Assembly: GCA_018716795.1 (NCBI GenBank)
Contig: DVJK01000207.1
Coordinates: 1 to 9,133, forward strand
Direction: 5' to 3'
Length of the DNA: 9,133 bases
From: Candidatus Scatomorpha merdipullorum
Lineage (GTDB): Bacteria > Bacillota > Clostridia > Oscillospirales > Oscillospiraceae
The notes beneath the pieces are model-generated. The model was not told the DNA's origin. It saw only the letters and a program-made list of their open reading frames with translations, and ran no database searches. Positions within the stretch are counted from its first letter, which is position 1, and each line of letters opens with the position of its first letter. Positions 1-5,833 of the stretch are shown in pieces. Made by a program: the position numbers and the translations under genes.

Positions 1-60
1 TTTTCGGGCGGTTTCGTGCGAATTTTAACAATATTTCACGGGAATTGCGCAAAAAAGCTC

Positions 61-89
61 TATACAAATGCCCGGAGGGCTGGTATAAT
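61..89 (+). promoter_or_regulatory. Sigma-A-type promoter for the pyrophosphatase gene
   Basis: A perfect -10 hexamer TATAAT lies at 84-89 and is preceded by TGG (81-83), giving an extended -10. A partial -35 match, TATACA at 61-66, sits 17 bp upstream. Transcription would begin near 96, leaving a leader of about 60 nt before the ATG at 156. The upstream 1-60 stretch is relatively AT-rich and holds no gene I can support. The -10 is convincing; the -35 matches only 4 of 6 positions, as is common with extended -10 promoters. Confidence 0.7.
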
Positions 90-100
90 TATCTGGCTGA

Positions 101-126
101 CGGCGCGCCGGTTTTCCGGGCCGCCG
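101..126 (+). promoter_or_regulatory. Leader hairpin upstream of the pyrophosphatase
   Basis: Bases 101-111 and 116-126 can pair around a TTTT loop: five outer pairs, a 2x2 mismatch, then four inner pairs. It falls inside the predicted leader and is followed by a short pyrimidine-rich stretch (CTTT) and TTTG. It could be an mRNA-stabilising stem or a weak attenuator. I do not recognise a known riboswitch class, and the function is unproven. Confidence 0.3.
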
Positions 127-139
127 CTTTAATTGTTTG

Positions 140-146
140 AAAGAGG
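140..146 (+). promoter_or_regulatory. Ribosome binding site fixing the ATG at 156
   Basis: AAAGAGG at 140-146 ends 9 nt before ATG 156. It directly abuts an in-frame TTG at 147, which would leave no spacing. The site therefore favours ATG 156 over the longer TTG reading. Confidence 0.7.
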
Positions 147-155
147 TTGGATATC

Positions 156-1769
156 ATGGGCGATATTTTCGTCACCGGGCACCGTAACCCGGACACCGAC
201 TCGATAGTCGCGGCCCTGGCCTACGCAAACCTGCAGAACGCCCTGGGCGAGCGCTCGTACAAGGCCGTGCGCCTCGGCGCCGTCACGGACGAGACGGCGA
301 GGCTGCTCAAGCGCTTCGACACGGACGCGCCGCCGCTTGTCAAGAACATGCGCACGCAGGTCGCCGACCTCGACTACGACCGCACCCCGGCCCTAGACCG
401 CTCCGTGCCGATGGACCTCGCCTGGCGCACCATGCGCGACGTGGGCGCGGGCGTCGTGCCCATAGTCGACGAGGACGGCAAGCTCTTCGGCATGCTCTCC
501 GCGGGCGACATCGCGTCCTACGATATGCAGACCATCATGCAGAACCGCATAGACAACCTGCCGCTCTTCAACCTTCTGAGCGTGCTCGAGGGCACGCTTG
601 TCAACGAGCTCAACTGCGCCGTGAGCTCCGTCTCCGGCGAGCTGTACATAGCCCTGCCCCAGAATTACGAGGACACGGCCCTGACGAATCCGGACACCAT
701 CCTCGTCTGCGGCGACCAGCCGGAGATTATCGACCGGGCCATCGCCTCGGGCGTCCGCTGCCTTATCATCTGCCGCGCCACGCTCAAGCCCGAGTGGGCC
801 GAGGCGGGAGAGGACGTCTGCGTCATCTCCACGCCGCTCTCGGCGCGGCGCGTCTCGCGCATCATCTACCAGGCCCTGCCCGTGGAGCGCATTATCGAGC
901 GGAAGGACATCGTCGCCTTCCACCTGAGCGACTATCTCGACGACGTGCGCGAGATAATGCTCAAGAGCCGCTATCGCTCCTACCCCGTGCTCAACGCCTC
1001 CGGCAAGGTCATGGGCACGATAAGCCGCTTCCACCTCCTGCGCCCGAGACGCAAGCAGGTCGTCCTCGTCGACCACAACGAGGCCGCGCAGAGCGTGCCC
1101 GCCCTCGACCAGGTGGAGATACTCGAGATTATCGACCACCACCGCCTCGCGGACATACAGACCGCCGCGCCTATCCGCGTGCGGAATGAGCCCGTGGGCA
1201 GCACGAACACCATCCTCACCGCGATGTATCAGGAGCGCGGGATAATGCCCTCGCCGAAGATAGCCGGGCTCATGGCCGGCGCAATACTCTCGGACACCGT
1301 CATGTTCAAGTCGCCCACCTGCACCAAGCGCGACATAGCCATGGCCGAGCGCCTGGCGCGCATCGCGGGCGTCAGCCTCGAGGACATAGGCCGCGAGCTC
1401 TACGCCGCGGGCAGCACCGACGGCAAGAGCGCCGAGGAGCTCTTCCGCGCCGACTACAAGCAGTTCCACATCGCCGAGCAGAACATAGGCGTCAGCCAGA
1501 TAACCTGCGTCGACGCCGACCACCTGCTCTCCCGCAAGGACGAATTCCTCTCCCTCATGTCCAGGCTCAAGGACAAGCAGGAGTTCGACCTCATTATCCT
1601 CATGATAACCGACGTCCTCCAGGAGGGCTCCCATCTCTTCTACGTGGGCAGCGACGAGGTGATACGCCAGGCCTTCAGCAAGGAGCCGAAGGACCACTAT
1701 CTCTTCCTCAAGGGCGTCATGAGCCGCAAGAAGCAGATTATCCCGATGCTGACGGCCCTCTGGGGATAA
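156..1769 (+). CDS. Family II manganese-dependent inorganic pyrophosphatase with CBS-DRTGG-CBS regulatory insert
   Basis: Cytoplasmic enzyme hydrolysing pyrophosphate to two phosphates, which pulls biosynthetic reactions forward. The 537-aa protein opens with the DHH-family metal site GHRNPDTDS (H9, D13, D15). It then continues with a first CBS domain (about 70-125), a DRTGG-like segment (about 150-240) and a second CBS domain (about 245-300). The DHH domain resumes at DHNE (306-309), DHH (327-329) and GSTNT (348-352). The C-terminal DHHA2 domain ends with the phosphate-binding SRKKQ motif (523-527). All core catalytic residues are present. Related CBS-PPases of clostridia are inhibited by AMP/ADP, and forms with DRTGG are activated by diadenosine polyphosphates; similar control is inferred here. 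ATG 156 is chosen because AAAGAGG lies 9 nt upstream. The gene appears monocistronic, with its own promoter and a strong downstream stem. Seventeen of its 42 Ile codons are ATA. Confidence 0.95.
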   Translation: MGDIFVTGHRNPDTDSIVAALAYANLQNALGERSYKAVRLGAVTDETARLLKRFDTDAPPLVKNMRTQVADLDYDRTPALDRSVPMDLAWRTMRDVGAGVVPIVDEDGKLFGMLSAGDIASYDMQTIMQNRIDNLPLFNLLSVLEGTLVNELNCAVSSVSGELYIALPQNYEDTALTNPDTILVCGDQPEIIDRAIASGVRCLIICRATLKPEWAEAGEDVCVISTPLSARRVSRIIYQALPVERIIERKDIVAFHLSDYLDDVREIMLKSRYRSYPVLNASGKVMGTISRFHLLRPRRKQVVLVDHNEAAQSVPALDQVEILEIIDHHRLADIQTAAPIRVRNEPVGSTNTILTAMYQERGIMPSPKIAGLMAGAILSDTVMFKSPTCTKRDIAMAERLARIAGVSLEDIGRELYAAGSTDGKSAEELFRADYKQFHIAEQNIGVSQITCVDADHLLSRKDEFLSLMSRLKDKQEFDLIILMITDVLQEGSHLFYVGSDEVIRQAFSKEPKDHYLFLKGVMSRKKQIIPMLTALWG

Positions 1770-1813
1770 AAGGCCGGCCCGCGGGCCGCGCCGCGCCCCT
1801 GCGCGCCGCCCCT

Positions 1814-1848
1814 CCGAAGGAGCGCGGGCAAAGCCCGCGCTCCTTTGG
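1814..1848 (+). terminator. Strong stem-loop after the pyrophosphatase gene, probable terminator
   Basis: Bases 1814-1829 and 1833-1848 form a 16-bp stem (one G-U pair) around an AAA loop, 45 nt past the stop codon. There is no T-run directly after it, so it is not a textbook intrinsic terminator. Its position between a finished gene and a new promoter at 1909 still makes termination or 3'-end protection the likeliest role. A smaller palindrome, GGCCCGCGGGCC at 1776-1787, precedes it. Confidence 0.5.
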
Positions 1849-1895
1849 CGTCCCTCGGCTTTGCCCGCGCTCCTTCGGCGTCCCTCGGCTTTGCC
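1833..1895. repeat. 30-bp tandem repeat, 2.1 copies
   Basis: The unit beginning GCCCGCGCTCCTT at 1833 recurs at 1863 with exact 30-bp spacing. The copies differ at one base (T1846 versus C1876), and a third copy starts with GCC at 1893-1895. The first 16 bases of each unit are the right arm of the hairpin whose left arm is 1814-1829, so the left arm can pair with either copy. The repeat ends 13 bp before the -35 of the next gene. It is not CRISPR-like, as there are no spacers. Confidence 0.85.
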
Positions 1896-1908
1896 TTTTA
1901 CTGCCCGT

Positions 1909-1936
1909 TGAAGATTTTTCGATTTTGAGCTATACT
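1909..1936 (+). promoter_or_regulatory. Sigma-A-type promoter for the SUV3-like helicase
   Basis: TTGAAG at 1909-1914 and TATACT at 1931-1936 are separated by 16 bp. Transcription would start near 1943, downstream of an in-frame TTG at 1925. That TTG therefore cannot be the start codon of this transcript, which supports the GTG start at 1970. Confidence 0.7.
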
Positions 1937-1954
1937 GACTCTCGCACGGCGCGG

Positions 1955-1962
1955 AAGGGAGG
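1955..1962 (+). promoter_or_regulatory. Ribosome binding site fixing the GTG at 1970
   Basis: AAGGGAGG at 1955-1962 ends 7 nt before GTG 1970, which is ideal spacing. The nearer in-frame TTG at 1964 would leave only 1 nt, and the TTG at 1925 lies upstream of the site. Confidence 0.75.
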
Positions 1963-1969
1963 CTTGAGC

Positions 1970-4171
1970 GTGCCGGAGACGAAATCCAAATCCGAATATA
2001 CCTACGCCTCGCTCAAAAAGCGCGGCTGGACCGACTCGCTTATCCGCGCGCTGCTGCCCAAGCCCCGCGTCATACACACGCCGCAGTATCCGCAGGGCGT
2101 GCGGCTCTGGAAGCGCGCGGAGGTCTTCAGGGCCGAGCAGAGCGAGCGCTTCAAGGCGGAGCGCCGGCCCGCGGCGGAGCAGCCTCCGCGCCCCGCCGGG
2201 AGGCCGTCCGCCGGCGCCCGCGCCGCCCTGGAGGCCATCTGGGCCGCGGCCGAGCCCGACGAGACGGACGCCGGCCTCCTGGCCCTGCACTGCCACAGGG
2301 GCATCCTCGCGCGGCTGAGCGCGGCGGAGCGCCGGCCTCTCTCCTCCGTCAGCCGGGCCGAGGGCTGGATAGGCGAGTTCCTGACGCTTGAAAAGCGCGG
2401 CGGGGAAAAGCAGCTCGCCGACGCCCTCAAGCGCTTCACCCGGGCCTGGGCCTCCGTCGGCGGGGAGGATGGCCCCGTCTTCGCCCGGGTGCGGGAGCGC
2501 TATGTCCGCGCGCTTCGCGCCGCGTCGGCCCGCGCGCTCGAGGAGTTCGCCGCGAGGCAGCCGGAGGCGGACTTGCACGCCCTCCTGACCGCGCCGGGCT
2601 TCCCGGACGCGCAGCTTGCCGCCGAGGGGCTGGGCACGGTCTGGTCGGTCTGGTATGTGCCGCAGGCCATACGCACAAGCCTCTCGCTGCTCATTGCGCT
2701 CAATCCAAAGGACGAGTATCCCGACGCGCGCGCCATGCGCCGCCGCTTCATTCTGCACCTGGGCGGGACGAACACCGGCAAGACCTACGCCGGCTTCCAG
2801 CGGCTCATAAGCGCCGAAAGCGGCGTGTACCTCGCTCCGCTGCGCCTGCTCGCGCTCGAGGCGCAGGAGACGCTGCTGGACAGCGGCGTCAACTGTTCGC
2901 TGAGCACGGGCGAGGAGGAGGACATCCGCCGGGGCGACACGCATCTCGCCGCCACGGCGGAGAAGCTGCCGATGGACCGCCGCTGGGACGTCGCCGTCAT
3001 AGACGAGTGCCAGATGATAAGCGACGCGCAGCGCGGCTACGCCTGGACGCGGGCCATCCTCGGCGTCCTCGCCCCGGAGGTGCACCTCTGCGCCGCGCCC
3101 GAGGCCAGGGGCATACTGATACGCCTCATAGAGAGCTGCGGCGACAGCTGGGAGATAGAGCTTCACGAGCGCACGACGCCCCTCGTCTGCATGGCGCACA
3201 CGACGGACTACACCCGCGTCCGGCCCGGCGACGCGCTCATAACCTTTTCAAAGGTCGGGGTCCTGAGCGTGGCGGAGGACCTGCGCGCCGCGGGCAAGGA
3301 GCCCGCGATTATTTACGGCGCGCTGCCGTACTCCACCCGCCGCCGCCAGATGGAGGGCTTCCTCAACGGCGACATGGAGTATATCGTCTCCACGGACGCC
3401 ATCGGCATGGGGCTCAACCTGCCCATAAGGCGCATCATCTTCATGGAGACGGAGAAGTTCGACGGGGTGGAGCGCCGCCCGCTCAAGCCCGAGGAGATAA
3501 AGCAGATAGCCGGGCGGGCCGGGCGCCGGGGCATGTACCCGCGCGGCTATGTCGGCGCGACGGAGAACCTGGCCTTTATCCGCGCCGGGCTCGAGGCCGC
3601 CGTGCCGCCCATACGCTATGCGGTGACCGGCTTCTCCGAGCTTGTTTTGCAGGTCGACTTCGACCTGCTGGAGGTCCTGACCGAGTGGAACAAGCTCCCC
3701 ACGGTGGAGCCCTACCGGAAGCTGGACATCTCGCGCTACATCGCCGTCATCTCGAAGATACGCGAGATGGGCTTCACGCTCACGAAGGAGCAGGAGCTGC
3801 GCGCGGCGAACATACCCTTTGACGAGAACGAGGACGCCCTGCGGGAGCTCTTCTTCCGCTTCCTGGGCCGGTACATGGCCGGCTTGCCGCTTGAGCAGCC
3901 GTCGCTGGCCTCGCCGGAGCCCACGCTGCCGGAGCTCGAGCAGTATTACCGCAAGCTCGACTTGTATTTCTCCTTCGCCAAAGCCTTTGACTGCGAGATA
4001 GATTCCGACGCGCTCTACGAGACGCGCGAGAGCGTCGCCGACCAGATAAACGAAATCCTGCTCCACCGCCTGCGCAGCAACATCCGCTTCTGCGCCGCCT
4101 GCGGCAAACCCCTCCCCCTCCACTACCACAGCCGCCTCTGCAAAGACTGCTGGAGGAAGAGGGACGGCTGA
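1970..4171 (+). CDS. SUV3-like superfamily 2 RNA helicase with C-terminal Cys4 motif
   Basis: Predicted ATP-dependent RNA helicase of 733 aa. Residues 1 to about 255 are a mainly charged helical N-terminal region without a motif I recognise. The helicase core follows, with Walker A GGTNTGKT (265-272, K271), the SUV3-type motif APLRLLALE, Walker B DECQ (345-348), STDAIGMGLNLP (474-485) and motif VI QIAGRAGRRG (512-521, with R516, R519 and R520). The DECQ box and motif VI are typical of the Suv3 group, in which the mitochondrial enzyme partners a 3'-5' exonuclease in RNA decay. Residues about 545-665 resemble the Suv3 C-terminal helical region. The tail has C708-x2-C711 and C724-x2-C727, a probable zinc ribbon. 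GTG 1970 is chosen from the promoter and AAGGGAGG site. A role in RNA turnover is inferred from the family. No exonuclease gene lies beside it, and its true partner is unknown. Confidence 0.85.
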   Translation: MPETKSKSEYTYASLKKRGWTDSLIRALLPKPRVIHTPQYPQGVRLWKRAEVFRAEQSERFKAERRPAAEQPPRPAGRPSAGARAALEAIWAAAEPDETDAGLLALHCHRGILARLSAAERRPLSSVSRAEGWIGEFLTLEKRGGEKQLADALKRFTRAWASVGGEDGPVFARVRERYVRALRAASARALEEFAARQPEADLHALLTAPGFPDAQLAAEGLGTVWSVWYVPQAIRTSLSLLIALNPKDEYPDARAMRRRFILHLGGTNTGKTYAGFQRLISAESGVYLAPLRLLALEAQETLLDSGVNCSLSTGEEEDIRRGDTHLAATAEKLPMDRRWDVAVIDECQMISDAQRGYAWTRAILGVLAPEVHLCAAPEARGILIRLIESCGDSWEIELHERTTPLVCMAHTTDYTRVRPGDALITFSKVGVLSVAEDLRAAGKEPAIIYGALPYSTRRRQMEGFLNGDMEYIVSTDAIGMGLNLPIRRIIFMETEKFDGVERRPLKPEEIKQIAGRAGRRGMYPRGYVGATENLAFIRAGLEAAVPPIRYAVTGFSELVLQVDFDLLEVLTEWNKLPTVEPYRKLDISRYIAVISKIREMGFTLTKEQELRAANIPFDENEDALRELFFRFLGRYMAGLPLEQPSLASPEPTLPELEQYYRKLDLYFSFAKAFDCEIDSDALYETRESVADQINEILLHRLRSNIRFCAACGKPLPLHYHSRLCKDCWRKRDG

Positions 4172-4191
4172 AAATTCCCCGCCGTTCCGTC

Positions 4192-4343
4192 AGACGAAGC
4201 CCTCCGCCCGAGTCTTCGGCGCGCACGGCGGAAATCTGCCGCGCATTTGAGCCTGTTCGAGGCCGCCGGCCCTTTGGGCCGGCGGCCTCGGGCGCGTTTG
4301 CCGTTCGAAAGCCGCCTTTCCGGGCCGGAAAGACGAAGCCCTC
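4192..4343. repeat. 13-bp direct repeat bracketing the intergenic hairpin
   Basis: AGACGAAGCCCTC occurs at 4192-4204 and again at 4331-4343, 139 bp apart, in the 241-bp gap between the helicase and M23 genes. The enclosed stretch holds the 15-bp stem at 4258-4290 and an imperfect stem around 4218-4243. It could be the trace of a small intergenic repeat element or chance in a low-complexity GC-rich gap. No transposase or terminal inverted repeats are visible. Confidence 0.4.
4258..4290 (+). terminator. GC-rich stem-loop after the helicase gene, probable terminator
   Basis: A perfect 15-bp stem (4258-4272 with 4276-4290) closes around a TTT loop, 87 nt past the helicase stop codon. As after the pyrophosphatase gene, no long T-run follows (GGCGCGTTTG), so intrinsic termination would be non-canonical. 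It is symmetric and could act on either strand. Confidence 0.5.
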
Positions 4344-4377
4344 TCGCCCCCCATCCCGCTTTCCCCGTGCGGGGTAT

Positions 4378-4408
4378 GAATAAGCCCGTCCGGGGGAAAA
4401 TATACTTT
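4378..4408 (+). promoter_or_regulatory. Possible promoter for the M23/M50 pair, perhaps sporulation-specific
   Basis: TATACT at 4401-4406 is a good -10 but has no acceptable sigma-A -35 at 16-18 bp. The pair GAATAAG (4378-4384) and TATACTTT (4401-4408), 16 bp apart, partly resembles sigma-E elements (consensus about KMATATT and CATACANT). In Bacillus subtilis spoIVFAB is transcribed by sigma-E, so a mother-cell promoter would fit. The matches are incomplete, and the spacing is a base or two long. Confidence 0.3.
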
Positions 4409-4412
4409 TGAC

Positions 4413-5258
4413 ATGAAGCTCACGGGGAAAAACATGAGGGTCCTGCTTGCGGCGGGGCTTTTCATCATACTCACGGCGGTGAAGCTGCTCTTTCCCGAGC
4501 AGACGGCGGGAGCGAGGGCGGCGCTGCGGGAGGCCGTCTCGCACGACGCGGACTACATGGCGGTTTTCCGCTCCCTCGGCGAGAGCCTGAGCGCGGACGA
4601 GGAGGTTGTCGCGGCGCTCATGCGCATGACGGGCCGCACGGTCGAGAGCCCGGATACGCCGGGCTTCGCCTTTCCCGAGGGCCCCGGCGGCGTGGCCGGG
4701 GCCGTCGCCGCGCTTGAGCCTCTGCCCGAATCGCCCACGCCGGAGCCCTCTCCGACGCCGGAACCCACGCCGGAACCCGTGCCCGAGGCCGTATCCGCCT
4801 TTTTGAAGCAGCAGGAGGCCTACTCCGCCTACGAGCTGCCCTCGAACGTCAGCTACGGCTATCCCCAGCTGCCCTTCGACTACGTCAGCCCCGTCGCGGG
4901 CATGACCAGCAGCGGCTTCGGCTATCGCATGCACCCGCTCAAAAACGAGGTGCTCTTCCACTACGGCACGGACTTCGCCGCCTGGACGGGCACGGAAATC
5001 CTCGCCTTCGCCTCCGGCACCGTGGGCATGGTCGGCTGGGACGCCGGCTTCGGAAACTACATCATCGTCCGGCACTCCGGCGGCTGGCGCACGCTCTACG
5101 CCCACTGCTCGGCGGTGTACGTCACCGGCGGCGACGCGGTCGAGGCCGGGCAGTGCATCGGCCTTGTCGGCGCGACGGGCAACGTCACCGGCCCGCACCT
5201 GCATCTCGAGCTCACCTGCGACGGTGTCTACTACAATCCGGAGTTCTACCTGTCATGA
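4413..5258 (+). CDS. Membrane-anchored M23 (LytM-type) metallopeptidase, SpoIVFA-like
   Basis: A 281-aa protein with a basic N-terminus, one hydrophobic segment (about 9-27), a spacer, and a Pro/Thr/Glu-rich linker (about 107-125). Its C-terminal M23 domain spans about 160-280. The zinc ligands H183 and D187 (HYGTD) and H264 (HLH) are present, as are the catalytic-type histidines H231 (YAH) and H262, so the site looks intact. The start of the next gene overlaps its stop by ATGA, and that gene encodes an M50 protease. This matches spoIVFA-spoIVFB, where SpoIVFA holds and regulates the protease in the outer forespore membrane. The role is inferred from context and domain architecture. The start is uncertain: ATG 4413 has no ribosome site, while in-frame ATG 4434 (274 aa) has GGGGA 5 nt upstream and follows a possible -10 at 4401. 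Either start keeps the anchor. A cell-wall hydrolase role is the alternative. Confidence 0.8.
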   Translation: MKLTGKNMRVLLAAGLFIILTAVKLLFPEQTAGARAALREAVSHDADYMAVFRSLGESLSADEEVVAALMRMTGRTVESPDTPGFAFPEGPGGVAGAVAALEPLPESPTPEPSPTPEPTPEPVPEAVSAFLKQQEAYSAYELPSNVSYGYPQLPFDYVSPVAGMTSSGFGYRMHPLKNEVLFHYGTDFAAWTGTEILAFASGTVGMVGWDAGFGNYIIVRHSGGWRTLYAHCSAVYVTGGDAVEAGQCIGLVGATGNVTGPHLHLELTCDGVYYNPEFYLS

Positions 5259-5779
5259 GAAACCGCGTCGATATAAGCGTCGGAGGCGTCCTGCTGCTCG
5301 CGGCGCTCAGCTTCTTCCTCCGTTTAGACGAGTTCGCCGCCCTCGCCTGCGCCGCCCTGGCGCACGAGGCCGGGCATCTCGCCGCCATATACCTCTGCGG
5401 CGGGCACGTGCTGCGGCTGCGCCTGGGCGCGTCGGGGCCGGTCATCGACCGCACGCCGAGCCCGGACCGCGCCGCGGAGCTCTTCTGCTGCCTCGCGGGG
5501 CCGGCGGGCGGGCTTCTCTTCGCGCTCGCGCTGGCGGAGGGCTGGCCGCTTGCGGCGGGGATGAGCCTCGCGCTGAGCGCCTTCAACGCCCTGCCCGCGC
5601 TCCCGCTCGACGGCGGACGGGCCCTCGCCGCCGCGCTCGGGGAGGGCGCCGCCGCGGCCTGCTCGCTTGTGACGGCCTCGCTCTGCCTGCTCGCGGGGCT
5701 TATCCTCGCCGCCGAGGGCTTCGGCCCGGCCCTGCCCCTGCCCGGCGCTGTGCTGCTCCTGATGCAGGCGCGCTTGTAA
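5255..5779 (+). CDS. spoIVFB: M50 site-2 protease, SpoIVFB-like
   Basis: An intramembrane zinc protease of 174 aa that is almost entirely hydrophobic. HEAGH (37-41) supplies two His ligands and the catalytic Glu38. NALPALPLDGGR (111-122) supplies Asp119, the third zinc ligand, and the conserved Asn111. Predicted membrane segments lie at about 10-22, 27-48, 74-93, 99-117, 127-148 and 152-170. SpoIVFB cleaves the propeptide of pro-sigma-K in the mother cell during sporulation. This protein is shorter than the B. subtilis enzyme and lacks its C-terminal CBS domain, so any control by ATP through CBS would be absent. The start ATG overlaps the upstream stop (ATGA), indicating translational coupling to the M23 partner. 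Other substrates cannot be excluded, since no sigK gene is in view. The M50 assignment is firm; the sporulation role comes from context. Confidence 0.85.
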   Translation: MRNRVDISVGGVLLLAALSFFLRLDEFAALACAALAHEAGHLAAIYLCGGHVLRLRLGASGPVIDRTPSPDRAAELFCCLAGPAGGLLFALALAEGWPLAAGMSLALSAFNALPALPLDGGRALAAALGEGAAAACSLVTASLCLLAGLILAAEGFGPALPLPGAVLLLMQARL

Positions 5780-5802
5780 TTGAGGGCGTTTTGGTATATA
5801 CT
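5774..5802 (+). promoter_or_regulatory. Sigma-A-type promoter for the radical SAM operon
   Basis: TTGTAA at 5774-5779 and TATACT at 5797-5802 are separated by exactly 17 bp. The -35 overlaps the stop codon of the M50 gene. An overlapping TGG-TATATA (5792-5800) offers an alternative extended -10. The three downstream genes can thus be expressed independently of the sporulation pair. Confidence 0.75.
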
Positions 5803-5833
5803 TAACCTACTTTGCTGACAAAGAGGTGCGGAT

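Noticed and set aside
393..1697. Long open frame of 434 codons on the reverse strand inside the pyrophosphatase gene
   Set aside because: Antisense to a gene with all family motifs. It is low-complexity (Ala/Val/Gly/Glu/His-rich) with no recognisable domain, as expected from GC-rich codon bias.
1833..1895. Possible CRISPR array
   Set aside because: The two 30-bp units are directly adjacent with no spacer, and no cas gene is present.
1925..1969. Upstream TTG start for the helicase
   Set aside because: It lies before the TATACT -10 element and before the ribosome site. GTG 1970 has both promoter and Shine-Dalgarno support.
1898..3199. Long reverse-strand open frame opposite the helicase
   Set aside because: Composition is Arg/Ala/Gly-rich with no motif, and it lies over a clear SUV3-like gene.
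3007..3822. 271-codon forward open frame in another phase of the helicase gene
   Set aside because: Out-of-frame shadow rich in Arg/Ala/Gly/His; the helicase motifs VI and the C-terminal region are in the main frame.
4190..4474. Small reverse-strand gene in the gap before the M23 gene
   Set aside because: It runs through the perfect stem-loop and overlaps the M23 start. The peptide is low-complexity and has no convincing ribosome site that I can see.
3780..5204. 474-codon reverse-strand open frame spanning the helicase end, the gap and the M23 gene
   Set aside because: It crosses two well-supported forward genes and a hairpin-bearing gap, and its sequence turns into Gly/Arg/Ser runs.
5153..5254. 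Earlier start for the M50 protease
   Set aside because: It would overlap the M23 catalytic domain by about 100 nt and give an Arg-rich head with no function. The ATGA overlap at 5255 is the typical coupled start.
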